Positions 51,310 to 59,162 are shown, numbered from the stretch's first letter. The stretch: 64,000 nucleotides of DNA from Chitinophagales bacterium (GCA_013298845.1 JAAFJN010000007.1:96245-160244), one strand, 5' to 3'. Numbers and translations: made by a program. Notes: generated from the sequence alone by a model not told the origin.

Positions 51310-51450
51310 TTAGAACACTATTTTCCGTGGTTTATTTTCCTTTTCCACGACATCCTGGATTTTAATGGGGCGGACAAATCTTTCTTTGCCACCGGTAATT
51401 TCTACGTAATCCCCGCGTCGATCGCGATGACCGCACAAACATCGGGGCAA
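51310..51450 (-). CDS. Possible 46-residue small protein
   Basis: On the minus strand a TTG at 51448-51450 opens a frame ending at 51310. Its product starts PRCLCGHRDRRGDYVEI and ends KENKPRKIVF. It is charged and hydrophilic, with codon use similar to neighbouring genes. The N-terminal CxC-x-H looks like a metal-binding knuckle. There is no ATG and the gap is only 339 bases, so it could be chance; the lack of stops and the composition are the only support. The rest of the gap holds the LysR promoter. Confidence 0.3.
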   Translation of the reverse strand: MPRCLCGHRDRRGDYVEITGGKERFVRPIKIQDVVEKENKPRKIVF

Positions 51451-51470
51451 TTATTTATACCCGAAGATGC

Positions 51471-51478
51471 TAATTTTG
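51471..51478 (+). promoter_or_regulatory. -7 element of the LysR gene
   Basis: TAATTTTG is a perfect TAnnTTTG, 82 bases upstream of the start at 51561, leaving an untranslated leader of about 75-80 bases. No strong -33 TTTG precedes it. Confidence 0.5.
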
Positions 51479-51560
51479 CATAATTTTATGCCTTTAAAGC
51501 ATAAGTGATTAACCGTTGGTTTTTGGTCAAAAAAACCAAATCAATAAATTTTTGTCAAAA

Positions 51561-52472
51561 ATGGAATTACGGCAAATAAAATACTTTCTGGGCGTTGCCG
51601 AGACCTTAAATTTTTCGAAAGCAGCGATAAATCTAAATATTGTGCAACCGGCGCTGAGTCGGCAAATTCAGCACTTGGAAGAAGATTTGGGCGTGCTTTT
51701 GTTTGAACGCGACAAAAGAAATGTGCGATTAACGCCCGCCGGGGTCTTTTTCCGCGACGAAATGCTGCTGATGATCGAACGTTTTAAAAATACCCGCAGC
51801 CGGGCCTTGTCCATTCAAAACGGTAACGTAGGCTCGCTTCGGATCGGTTATCCGGGTTCGGCCCTGTATTCTATCTTGCCCGAAGCCCTGAGTTTGTTGC
51901 GCGAAAAACTGCCTTTGGTGGAGGGGATTCTTTCCGAAACCCACGAAGTCAATATCGTGGAATCGCTGCTGAACAACCATATTGACGTGTGTTTTTCGCG
52001 CGAGGGCATTGCTGATCACGTGCACGTGTGCCACCGGGAGTTGTTTTCCGAACCCTTGTCTTTGGTGGTGCCGGATAGCCACCCGATTAACAAAACCAAT
52101 TTTACCTCCATTGCCCAATGCCGCGACGAAGCGTTTATTTTGCCCTTTATGGCCGATTGGCAACAGTATAAAAGCCAGGTTTTTGGTATTTTTAACCCGC
52201 ATGGTTTTATGCCGCGCATTGCTTATGAATCGAATTACGGCTCTACCATTATGCGTTTGGTGGAAAAAAAACTGGGTGTGGCGATTCTGCCGTTGAGTTA
52301 TCGCATGGGTAGTTCGCTCAAAGTGCGTTTTATTCCGTTGCCCCAGCATACGACCACCTTGTACTTGGTTTGGCGCACCAACGACCCCAGCCCGGTAGTG
52401 CGTAATTTTATCGAACTTTGTACGGAAGCGGTGCAGCACTTGGACTTTGATTTTGAAGGTGCTGAAATTTAA
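51561..52472 (+). CDS. LysR family transcriptional regulator
   Basis: This 303-residue protein starts MELRQIKYFLGVAETLNFSKAA, the LysR winged helix-turn-helix (about 1-60, with QPALSRQIQHLEEDLGVLLFERDKR), followed by a periplasmic-binding-protein-like effector domain (VGSLRIGYPGSALYSILPEALSLLREKLP). LTTRs act as tetramers on T-N11-A sites and respond to small molecules; the effector is unknown. An upstream in-frame start at 51516 would add a Gln/Asn/Lys-rich tail, but the canonical N-terminus is at 51561. The next gene is a thioredoxin-like protein in the same direction, separated by the palindromic repeats. Confidence 0.93.
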   Translation: MELRQIKYFLGVAETLNFSKAAINLNIVQPALSRQIQHLEEDLGVLLFERDKRNVRLTPAGVFFRDEMLLMIERFKNTRSRALSIQNGNVGSLRIGYPGSALYSILPEALSLLREKLPLVEGILSETHEVNIVESLLNNHIDVCFSREGIADHVHVCHRELFSEPLSLVVPDSHPINKTNFTSIAQCRDEAFILPFMADWQQYKSQVFGIFNPHGFMPRIAYESNYGSTIMRLVEKKLGVAILPLSYRMGSSLKVRFIPLPQHTTTLYLVWRTNDPSPVVRNFIELCTEAVQHLDFDFEGAEI

Positions 52473-52604
52473 ACCAAAGTGATGACGGGAAAAATACTGG
52501 TCGCGCGGCATTAAATCTGGTAAAAAACGCGCAGGAAACGGGATTCCGATGAACGCATCGTAACTTTGCCCTGTTTCGGAATGAAATTTTCGTTTTGATC
52601 GGGG

Positions 52605-52706
52605 ATCCGCACGGCCGTGCGGATTAACACGGGTTATGATTGGATCCGCACGGCCGTGCGGATTTACGGATTTATTTTGATCGGGGATCCGCACGGCCGT
52701 GCGGAT
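52605..52706. repeat. Three copies of a perfect 20-bp palindrome
   Basis: ATCCGCACGGCCGTGCGGAT is a perfect palindrome occurring at 52605-52624, 52644-52663 and 52687-52706, between lysR and the thioredoxin-like gene. The first and third are preceded by the same TTTTGATCGGGG, so the whole block is a repeated unit. It may be a dispersed repeat or a set of operators. Confidence 0.95.
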
Positions 52707-52727
52707 CTACGTGGGATTTATTTTACA

Positions 52728-53291
52728 ATGGCTTATACACTTTCTAATATGTTACCCTTGGGCACCCTTGCGCCCGATTTTGAACTGCCCGAACCCGGTA
52801 CGGGCAAGAATGTTCGGTTGAACGACATAAAAGGCGCACGCGCGACCGTAGTTATGTTTTTGTGCAACCATTGCCCTTATGTGTTGTACATCAACGCCGA
52901 AATTGTGCGGATTGCGCAGGAATACGGCCCTCAAGGCGTGCAATTTGCGGGCATTAACAGCAACGATGCCGAAACACACCCCGACGATGCGCCCGAAAAA
53001 ATGGGACCGCACGCAATGGCCGTGGGTTATACTTTCCCGTACCTGTACGACGAAACCCAAGCCGTTGCCCGCCAATACGATGCCGCCTGCACGCCCGATT
53101 TTTACGTGTTTGATGCCGATTTAAAACTCGCATACCGGGGCCAACTGGATGGCAGCCGACCCAAACGCAACCCCGTTGAACCTACCGGCGAAGACCTCCG
53201 CGCAGCGTTGGATGCCGTGTTGAGCGGCCAGCCCGCCGCCGAGGTGCAACGCCCTTCCGGTGGTTGTAATATCAAGTGGAAAGAAGCCTGA
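52728..53291 (+). CDS. Thioredoxin-family (AhpC/TSA, redoxin) protein
   Basis: This 187-residue protein has the peroxiredoxin/redoxin layout: PLGTLAPDFELPEPGTGKNVRLNDIKGARATVVMFLCNHCPYV. The redox pair C46 and C49 form CNHC, a CxxC variant with NHCPYV typical of a cytoplasmic thioredoxin-like subgroup. TPDFYVFDADLKLAYRGQL supplies the cis-proline and the strand after it. It probably reduces hydroperoxides or protein disulphides. No signal peptide is present. The start at 52728 is preferred; an in-frame ATG within the palindromes would encode an Arg/Gly-rich extension. It is converging with the haloperoxidase homologue 8 bases away. Confidence 0.9.
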   Translation: MAYTLSNMLPLGTLAPDFELPEPGTGKNVRLNDIKGARATVVMFLCNHCPYVLYINAEIVRIAQEYGPQGVQFAGINSNDAETHPDDAPEKMGPHAMAVGYTFPYLYDETQAVARQYDAACTPDFYVFDADLKLAYRGQLDGSRPKRNPVEPTGEDLRAALDAVLSGQPAAEVQRPSGGCNIKWKEA

Positions 53292-53299
53292 AACGGTTT

Positions 53300-54661
53300 T
53301 TAGATCCCAAAATCCAGGTTGTTCAGGATAAGATTCCCGATGCAGCGCCCGCTGTTTATGCCTTCTTCGCAGGAGCGGCGGAACTGTACACCACCTACCA
53401 CGCGACTCTCGGCCATTTGTTCACCGCAATGCGTAATGGATTCAAACTGGCGTTCGGGCAACAAAAACGGCCCACCTTCCGGGGTATATAATGCACTGCC
53501 GAGGTGGGTGCGATCTACGAACGTGCGGTCTTCGAGTTCCGAGACCAGTACCACCGGTAGCGCCCCGCCCAGTATGGCCGAAGCCGAAATATAATCCGGG
53601 TAAGGCGGGGTACTTAAAATGGGTTCCCATCCGGTGCTAAATTGCTCCTTGATGTACGTGGCCGGGCGCAGCATATTGTATTTGTATTTCATGTACCAGG
53701 CACTGCTGTATGCATCGGCGACGGCCAAACCGGCAAGGCAATATACCTTGGCGCAAAACGCTAAATCGCGTTCGTCTTTTTCCAAAAACTGTTTGGCAAT
53801 ATTTATCCAATGCCCCGCCGGGCTGCTGGTACGACCCGGCCCATTCTCAAAGTGGTAGGCCAATTTTTTGTTTTGATCGCTCCGGGGCGTATAATAAATT
53901 TCCTGGGCTTCTTTGTGAAATGTACTACCCGATGCCGTTGAATAAGGTGTAGGTTCTTCGGCTTCGCACACCTGTGAGTGCGCAATGACAAAGGTCCGCA
54001 GGGTACCCCACATGGGTTCAACTGGACTTTGATTGTACGTTGTACGGTCCCAATACCACGGGTGCGCGGCGTCGCGAACGGGCAATTGCGGCACAATATT
54101 CCGAATAATATCGCGGCCATCTTTTCGGGCGCGGGTGACAATAGATTGCCCAATGGCAATACCCAGGGCTTTGGAACGGTCAAAAACCGAGCGTTCCGAA
54201 ATACCTGCACTCAATTTATCTTCTTGTCGTTCGGTTAAAAGCGCCACCGCGCTGCGTTGCGCATCGGTCATTTGGTCCATTACCTCCGGCAGCACAATCC
54301 GAAGCGCATTACACATCACAACCCCCCAATCGTATATTTTTAATTCGTCAATGGGCGCAGCACGCGGGTAATCGTTAATTTGCCCGGCCAAACTTTTGGC
54401 CCCCGGAATACCATTGTACAAAGACTCCCACAGCGCAAGCCCCACATAGCCGAAAGCCCGTGCCGCGTGCGGCCCGGACAGATTATTCTCCTTAATACAT
54501 TGGTCACTGAGTTGTATCCAATCGTGCGCAAAAGTGCCACTGTAACCCGCCGTTTTATTAGTCTGATACAAATTTGTTGGTTGTTCATCAATGCCTTTAC
54601 AACGCAACATAAATAAGGCAACCGCAGCCAATGCCACGACGTAGATATTTCTTAATTCCAT
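53300..54661 (-). CDS. Vanadium haloperoxidase-like protein lacking both active-site histidines
   Basis: A protein of 453 residues of the PAP2/vanadium-dependent haloperoxidase family. The N-terminus (about 5-20 hydrophobic, then C21) looks like a lipoprotein signal. Family landmarks are present: KYKYNMLRPATYI (K327, R332), STPPYPDYISASA, and ESRVVGGVQFRRSCEEG near the C-terminus (R420). In active enzymes the second motif is PSGH and the third is GxHW/Y. Here the acid-base His is S361 and the vanadate-ligating His is Q426. The protein is therefore probably not a haloperoxidase or phosphatase, but may keep a binding role. A promoter with 21-base spacing lies upstream. A sequencing error is unlikely since the frame is intact. 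Confidence 0.75.
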   Translation of the reverse strand: MELRNIYVVALAAVALFMLRCKGIDEQPTNLYQTNKTAGYSGTFAHDWIQLSDQCIKENNLSGPHAARAFGYVGLALWESLYNGIPGAKSLAGQINDYPRAAPIDELKIYDWGVVMCNALRIVLPEVMDQMTDAQRSAVALLTERQEDKLSAGISERSVFDRSKALGIAIGQSIVTRARKDGRDIIRNIVPQLPVRDAAHPWYWDRTTYNQSPVEPMWGTLRTFVIAHSQVCEAEEPTPYSTASGSTFHKEAQEIYYTPRSDQNKKLAYHFENGPGRTSSPAGHWINIAKQFLEKDERDLAFCAKVYCLAGLAVADAYSSAWYMKYKYNMLRPATYIKEQFSTGWEPILSTPPYPDYISASAILGGALPVVLVSELEDRTFVDRTHLGSALYTPEGGPFLLPERQFESITHCGEQMAESRVVGGVQFRRSCEEGINSGRCIGNLILNNLDFGI

Positions 54662-54739
54662 GCTGATTAATTAGATATTACCGTAGTTCAAAAAAATAGT
54701 GAAATAAAACTGGACCGGAAAGAATGTTAGACGGAAGCA

Positions 54740-54772
54740 CAAAGGTATAACAAAAAATGGTAAACGCACAAA
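54740..54772 (-). promoter_or_regulatory. Promoter of the haloperoxidase-like gene
   Basis: Minus-strand TTTG (54769-54772) and TACCTTTG (54740-54747) are separated by 21 bases. The -33 element falls inside a copy of the palindromic intergenic repeat, which here donates part of the promoter. Confidence 0.6.
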
Positions 54773-54792
54773 ACCTGCCGAGTCGAAGCATA
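54766..54792. repeat. Half copy of the split palindromic repeat, copy D
   Basis: GCACAAAACCTGCCGAGTCG and the following AAGCATA match the right arm of copy A with two changes. No left arm is recognisable. It lies between the divergent haloperoxidase and DPP-IV genes. Confidence 0.65.
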
Positions 54793-54799
54793 CATGTTT

Positions 54800-54807
54800 T
54801 ATCTTCG
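54800..54807 (+). promoter_or_regulatory. Degenerate -7 element of the DPP-IV gene
   Basis: TATCTTCG differs from TAnnTTTG by one base and is followed by CGCC as at other promoters here. It lies 49 bases upstream of the start. Confidence 0.4.
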
Positions 54808-54855
54808 CGCCTCTTGTTATTAAATTTTATTTTTCCGCACTTACATCATTACACT

Positions 54856-56991
54856 ATGCAAAAAAGTCTGATATGCTTGCTCTTTTTGGCCCTTAACGGC
54901 CTTCTGGCGGCTCAAGGTACCTTTACGATGACGGAGGCCATTAACAAAAGAGTGGCTTTTGCCCCGGCTAACCTCCGGCAAATGGAATGGATTCCCGGTA
55001 CCGAAGAATTCACCCACACGGCGGGTAAAAACCTGGTTCGGGTACACGCGCAAATCCTCAAAAACGACACCATTGACTTATTATCTTCGCTTAATCCGGC
55101 GTTGGAAAAAGCCGGGTATAAAACCTTAAACGGCATTCCTTCCTTCAAATGGCTCAACCGCAACGAACTTTGGTTCCAAACCGCCACCGAAGCATTTGTA
55201 TGGTCCACTACCAACGGCCTTTTGCTAAAAAACAACCTCCCTGCCGACGCCGAATCGGTGGATTACCACGATAAAACGTACCAGGCCGCTTACACCCGTG
55301 GGCAAGCCCTGTACGTCAACACCGAAGGGAAAGCCACCAAAATCGCCGAAAGTGAAAAAGACGGCATCGTGTACGGCAAAAGTGTTCACCGCGACGAATT
55401 TGGGATTCGCAAAGGAACTTTTTGGAGCAATTCCGGTCGAATGCTGGCTTTTTACCGCATGGATGAATCTATGGTGACCCAATATCCCATTTACGTGCTG
55501 GATTCCATGCCCGCCGTAGCCCGCCAAATTCGTTACCCCTACGCCGGGGCCAAAAGCCACCACGTGACCGTGGGGGTCTTTAACATCGAAAAAAGCACCA
55601 CCGTGTATTTGCAAACTGGTCAACCTGCCGAGCAATATCTCACCAATATTGCCTGGTCACCCGATGATAAATACATTCTGGTAGCGGTCGTTAACCGCGA
55701 ACAAAACCACCTTTGGCTCCAACAATTCGACGCCCGCACGGGGGCTTTGGTCAAAACCATTTTGGAAGAAACCAACGAAAAATGGGTCGAACCGGAACAA
55801 CCCGCGCAATTTGTACCCGGTAGCAACACGCAATTTGTGTGGCAAAGCGAACGCGACGGTTTTAATCACATGTACCTCGGCGACTTGGAGAGCAAAACCT
55901 TACGCGCCCTGAGCAGTGGCAAATTCCCCGTTACCAATTTTTACGGCTTTTCGACCGACGGCAAACGCTGTACGTACCAAGCTGCCGACGAATCGGGCCT
56001 GAACCGGTACATCTGGATGGCTAATTTGAAGGATGGAAAAACGGTAAAACTCACCGAAAATACCGGCGTACACAACGCCGTGGTTAGCCCCGATGGTAAC
56101 TATTTTGTGGATATTTTTTCGGAGTTAAACACCCCACGCGTTATTTCGGTGCGCAAAACGGCGGGCGGCACCGTCACTGGCACTCTCCTGACGGCCGTTT
56201 CGCCCGTAAAAGAGTACAAAATGGGCACCACCCAAATTGTGGCCCTGGCATCGCCGGACGGCACTCCGCTCAATGGCCGCCTGATTTTGCCCGCTGGATA
56301 CGACCCGGCCAAAAAATATCCGGCTTTGATCTATGTTTATAATGGCCCCCACGTCCAAATGGTCACCAATTCCTGGCTGGGCGGCGGCGAAATGTGGATG
56401 CACCGCCTGGCCAACGAAGGATACGCGGTATTATCGGTGGACGGGCGCGGTTCGGCGCACCGCGGGCGCGATTTTGAGCAGGCGATTCACCGCCGGTTGG
56501 GCGATAAAGAAATGGAAGACCAACTGGCCGGCGTTGACTACCTGAAATCACTTGGATTTATTGATCCCGCCCGCATCGGGGTGTACGGCTGGAGTTACGG
56601 CGGGTTTATGACCACCTCGCTCATGACCCGCCCCGAGGCCAAAGGCGTATTTAAATGCGGCGTGGCCGGTGGACCGGTGCTCGATTGGCGGATGTACGAA
56701 ATTATGTACACCGAACGCTACATGGACACGCCGCAGGAAAACCCGGAAGGTTACCAAAAAAACACGTTGTACAATTACCTCGATAACCTCAACGGTCGCT
56801 TGCTGATGATTCACGGCACCTCCGACAACGTTGTTCTGTGGCAACACTCGATGAAGTACGTGCAGCAATGCGTTAAAAAAGGCAAACAACTGGACTACTT
56901 TATTTACCCCGAACACGAGCACAATGTGACCGGGCCGGACCGGGCGCATTTGTTCGAAATGATTGAAGGTTTTTTAAAGTTACGGTTGTAA
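54856..56991 (+). CDS. S9-family dipeptidyl peptidase IV-like serine protease
   Basis: A protein of 711 residues, exactly the DPP-IV length. Signal peptide MQKSLICLLFLALNGLLA, then AQ. The beta-propeller (about 30-470) contains AYTRGQALYVN, SGRMLAFYRMDESMVTQYP and DFEQAIHRR motifs of S9B enzymes. The catalytic domain has GWSYGGFMT with S580, HGTSDNVV with D657, and H689 in HEHNVT. The catalytic Ser/Asp/His triad is intact. It removes dipeptides from N-termini with Pro or Ala at position 2, probably in the periplasm. The start at 54856 opens the signal peptide. A weak promoter lies 49 bases upstream. Confidence 0.95.
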   Translation: MQKSLICLLFLALNGLLAAQGTFTMTEAINKRVAFAPANLRQMEWIPGTEEFTHTAGKNLVRVHAQILKNDTIDLLSSLNPALEKAGYKTLNGIPSFKWLNRNELWFQTATEAFVWSTTNGLLLKNNLPADAESVDYHDKTYQAAYTRGQALYVNTEGKATKIAESEKDGIVYGKSVHRDEFGIRKGTFWSNSGRMLAFYRMDESMVTQYPIYVLDSMPAVARQIRYPYAGAKSHHVTVGVFNIEKSTTVYLQTGQPAEQYLTNIAWSPDDKYILVAVVNREQNHLWLQQFDARTGALVKTILEETNEKWVEPEQPAQFVPGSNTQFVWQSERDGFNHMYLGDLESKTLRALSSGKFPVTNFYGFSTDGKRCTYQAADESGLNRYIWMANLKDGKTVKLTENTGVHNAVVSPDGNYFVDIFSELNTPRVISVRKTAGGTVTGTLLTAVSPVKEYKMGTTQIVALASPDGTPLNGRLILPAGYDPAKKYPALIYVYNGPHVQMVTNSWLGGGEMWMHRLANEGYAVLSVDGRGSAHRGRDFEQAIHRRLGDKEMEDQLAGVDYLKSLGFIDPARIGVYGWSYGGFMTTSLMTRPEAKGVFKCGVAGGPVLDWRMYEIMYTERYMDTPQENPEGYQKNTLYNYLDNLNGRLLMIHGTSDNVVLWQHSMKYVQQCVKKGKQLDYFIYPEHEHNVTGPDRAHLFEMIEGFLKLRL

Positions 56992-57135
56992 AAATGAAAA
57001 AAGCGGCACCTTGTTTGTAAAAAAAATCCGTATCTTTTTTTTGGCTAAATTTTTCATAAATGCAACTGGATAAATTTTTTACAAATGACAATTATTAGCA
57101 AAATAATTTTATTTTTCCAATTTTAGAAAAAAAAC

Positions 57136-57168
57136 TTGCGTAATATCCGGAGAAGTGCCGTATATTTG
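57136..57168 (+). promoter_or_regulatory. Promoter of the 57-kb small RNA candidate
   Basis: TTG (57136-57138, in CTTG) and TATATTTG (57161-57168) are separated by 22 bases. No gene of the usual kind lies between it and the terminator 85 bases downstream. Confidence 0.7.
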
Positions 57169-57172
57169 CAGC

Positions 57173-57289
57173 GAACACACAGGAGAATTATAAAGTTGAA
57201 CCAAATGGCCGATTACGAATTACACAATTGAAATTAGAAGATGGAACACAGCCGTTTTCGACGAAATGTCGAAAACGGCTATTTTTTTG
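57173..57289 (+). ncRNA. Small RNA or leader-peptide transcript candidate
   Basis: A transcript of about 115 bases is predicted from the promoter to a very strong terminator: stem 57250-57262 with 57268-57280 (13 bp, perfect), loop GAAAT, then ATTTTTTT. The 5' region contains ACACACAGGAGAATTA, the same block found in small RNA copy 2 at 25 kb. This block is a strong Shine-Dalgarno sequence. After it, an ATG at 57205 opens an 8-codon frame (MADYELHN) closed by TGA at 57231. The transcript could be an sRNA, a tiny mRNA or an attenuator of the methyltransferase. The remainder of the 395-base gap, 56992-57135, is very AT-rich and shows no other signal. Confidence 0.6.
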
Positions 57290-57342
57290 GCCACTCATCA
57301 CAAACATTTCTCCGTCCGATGCGGCACCAGATTTTCTGTTTG

Positions 57343-57350
57343 TACCTTTG
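57343..57350 (+). promoter_or_regulatory. -7 element of the methyltransferase gene
   Basis: TACCTTTG followed by CGCC lies 36 bases upstream of the start at 57387. It is after the small RNA terminator, so the methyltransferase has its own promoter. Confidence 0.5.
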
Positions 57351-57386
57351 CGCCGGATTAGAGCATGTCTTAAATACATTTTTAGT

Positions 57387-58013
57387 ATGAACAACAGTCA
57401 GGCGTATAACCAATGGGCCGAGCAGTACGACAGCAACAACAACAAAACGCGTGATCTGGAGGCCATTGCCCTCCGCAGCGTACTGGCGGAACGGGAATTC
57501 GAGCACATTTTAGAAATTGGGTGCGGCACGGGGAAGAACTCCGTTTGGCTCAAAGACCGCTGTACCAGCCTCACCGGCCTCGATTTTTCGGAAGAAATGC
57601 TGGCCAAGGCCAAAAGCAAAATTCCGGATGCGCACGTGGATTTTCGCTGGGCGGATATTCGTCAACCCTGGGCCGTTCCCGATGGTCATTTTGATCTCGT
57701 TACGTTCAGTTTAGTGCTGGAGCACATCGAGGATATTGAATTTATTTTTGCCGAAGTACGCCGTGTACTCCGTCCGGGCGGGACGGTATATTTGGGTGAG
57801 TTTCACCCGTTTAAGCAGTATTTGGGCAGTAAAGCGCGTTTTGAGATGGAAAATGGCGATGTTTTTGTGTTGGAATGTTTTAATCACCACACCTCGGATT
57901 TTTTTGCGGCGGCTAAAAAACAAGGGTTTCGCTGCGCTGATTTACAGGAGTGGACCGATAACGACGACGAGCATGGCGGTATTCCAAGGGTGTTGACGAT
58001 GGTGTTTGTTTAG
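57387..58013 (+). CDS. Class I SAM-dependent methyltransferase
   Basis: This 208-residue protein has the Methyltransf_11/25 fold: ILEIGCGTGKNSVWL is motif I (SAM-binding glycine loop), SLTGLDFSEEMLAKAK is motif post-I, and FDLVTFSLVLEHIEDIE with VLRPGGTVYLGEFHP corresponds to motifs II-III. The YNQWAEQYDSNNNKTRD N-terminus is common to methyltransferases of the UbiE/BioC/Tam-like type. The substrate is not predictable. It has no membrane span. The ATG at 57387 is preferred; an upstream TTG (57228) would read through the terminator stem. It ends 119 bases before the convergent transporter gene; that gap shows no clear signal. Confidence 0.88.
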   Translation: MNNSQAYNQWAEQYDSNNNKTRDLEAIALRSVLAEREFEHILEIGCGTGKNSVWLKDRCTSLTGLDFSEEMLAKAKSKIPDAHVDFRWADIRQPWAVPDGHFDLVTFSLVLEHIEDIEFIFAEVRRVLRPGGTVYLGEFHPFKQYLGSKARFEMENGDVFVLECFNHHTSDFFAAAKKQGFRCADLQEWTDNDDEHGGIPRVLTMVFV

Positions 58014-58132
58014 AAACTACTTATTTTTGCATCAGCAGATAGAGATTCACCGGCTTATGCGCATTTGGTGGAACTAACTCTAATGTATTTATCTACTATT
58101 TCAAAACACGCAAACGGAGCGTCTCCCCTTCA

Positions 58133-59011
58133 CTATTTCCGCGCCAGATACAAGCCGCCCAAAATCATACCGGAAGCCAACGCATCAATCCAACCGATGC
58201 TTTCGCCGTCCCAGGCCCCAATGAGCATGGACATCACCGGCAACAAAAAGGTAACCGAGGTGGCAAATAACGTGGATGTCTTTTGTAATAAATCAAAATA
58301 TACAATGGACGCCAACGCGGTGCCCACTATCCCCAAAAAAGCCAAATAACCCAAGCCTTCCCAACCACGAGGGTGGGTCATGGCGGTTTCCCACCCGCCC
58401 GAGCCAATCATCACCAACACCGAAGGAATGCCCAACAGCATAAACGATGCCGCTGCAATCGCCGCCGGATGGTGCCCCTGGAGTTTACTACCGATAATAT
58501 TGGAATTTAAACCGTAAAAAAGTGTAGCAAAAGCGCACATTAAAGCGTACCCCAAATGACCGGATACCGCGCTTTTGGCGTTAAAAAACACCAATACCAC
58601 CGCACCCGTTAATCCTAATAAAATGCCCGCCACTTTATAGACGTTGGCTTTCATCTGGAACAATAAAACACCCAACACCAGGGTAAAAAGCGGCGTAAGA
58701 GCGTTGAGAATACCCGCCAAACTGCTGCTCACGTGCTGTTGCGCAAACGCGTACATCAGGTTGGGTATGGCCGATCCGCACAGTGCCACCGCCAAAAAAT
58801 AATACCAATACTTCCATTGAATTTTGGACCAATACACCACGGCAAACGGAATATACGCCAGTGTCGCCATGGTCATGCGCCACGACAACATTTGAACGGG
58901 ACTAAAAATAGCAACGGAACGTTTGATAAACAAAAAGGAAAATCCCCAGACAAATGCGAGGCTAAACATAGTGATCCAGGCGCGGGTGCCCGGCGATTGG
59001 GTGGTTTGCAT
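58133..59011 (-). CDS. EamA/DMT-superfamily transporter
   Basis: A protein of 292 residues with ten membrane spans in two EamA repeats: the first half begins WITMFSLAFVWGFSFLFIKRSVAIFSPVQML and contains QHVSSSLAGILNALTPLFTLVLGVLLF; the second half ends VGTALASIVYFDLLQKTSTLFATSVTFLLPVMSMLIG and WIDALASGMILGGLYL. Such proteins export or import amino acids, nucleotides or other metabolites. The substrate is unknown. Its start is exactly 4 bases after a TACCTTTG element on its strand, so the mRNA is probably leaderless. It is divergent from the outer-membrane protein gene, across copy B of the palindromic repeat. Confidence 0.92.
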   Translation of the reverse strand: MQTTQSPGTRAWITMFSLAFVWGFSFLFIKRSVAIFSPVQMLSWRMTMATLAYIPFAVVYWSKIQWKYWYYFLAVALCGSAIPNLMYAFAQQHVSSSLAGILNALTPLFTLVLGVLLFQMKANVYKVAGILLGLTGAVVLVFFNAKSAVSGHLGYALMCAFATLFYGLNSNIIGSKLQGHHPAAIAAASFMLLGIPSVLVMIGSGGWETAMTHPRGWEGLGYLAFLGIVGTALASIVYFDLLQKTSTLFATSVTFLLPVMSMLIGAWDGESIGWIDALASGMILGGLYLARK

Positions 59012-59015
59012 CGCG

Positions 59016-59023
59016 CAAAGGTA
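59016..59023 (-). promoter_or_regulatory. -7 element of the EamA gene, predicting a leaderless mRNA
   Basis: Minus-strand TACCTTTG, then CGCG, then the ATG at 59011. No clean TTTG lies at -33. Confidence 0.6.
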
Positions 59024-59032
59024 GCATTAGTT

Positions 59033-59118
59033 TATCTACTGAGCGTTGCCGGGTTTTGCGCAAACATCTGGTTTATAGCACTATTTTCACGCACAAAACC
59101 CGCAGCGGCGAAGTACAA
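59033..59118. repeat. Split palindromic intergenic repeat, copy B
   Basis: The left arm ACTGAGCGTTGCCGGGTTTT and the right arm AAAACCCGCAGCGGCGAAGT match copy A with several changes, and the inner GGTTTTGCGC/GCACAAAACC part still pairs almost fully. It lies between divergent genes, just before a TATCTTTG promoter. Confidence 0.75.
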
Positions 59119-59123
59119 ATACC

Positions 59124-59131
59124 TATCTTTG
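59124..59131 (+). promoter_or_regulatory. -7 element of the OMP-CotH operon
   Basis: TATCTTTG is a full match to TAnnTTTG, 31 bases upstream of the start at 59163, directly after the palindromic repeat. Confidence 0.5.
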
Positions 59132-59162
59132 TCTTCTATCTACACAAAAACTTCTTTAACTC

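Noticed and set aside
58014-58132. Regulatory element between the methyltransferase and transporter genes
   Set aside because: The 119 bases contain no hairpin with a T-run and no promoter-like element.
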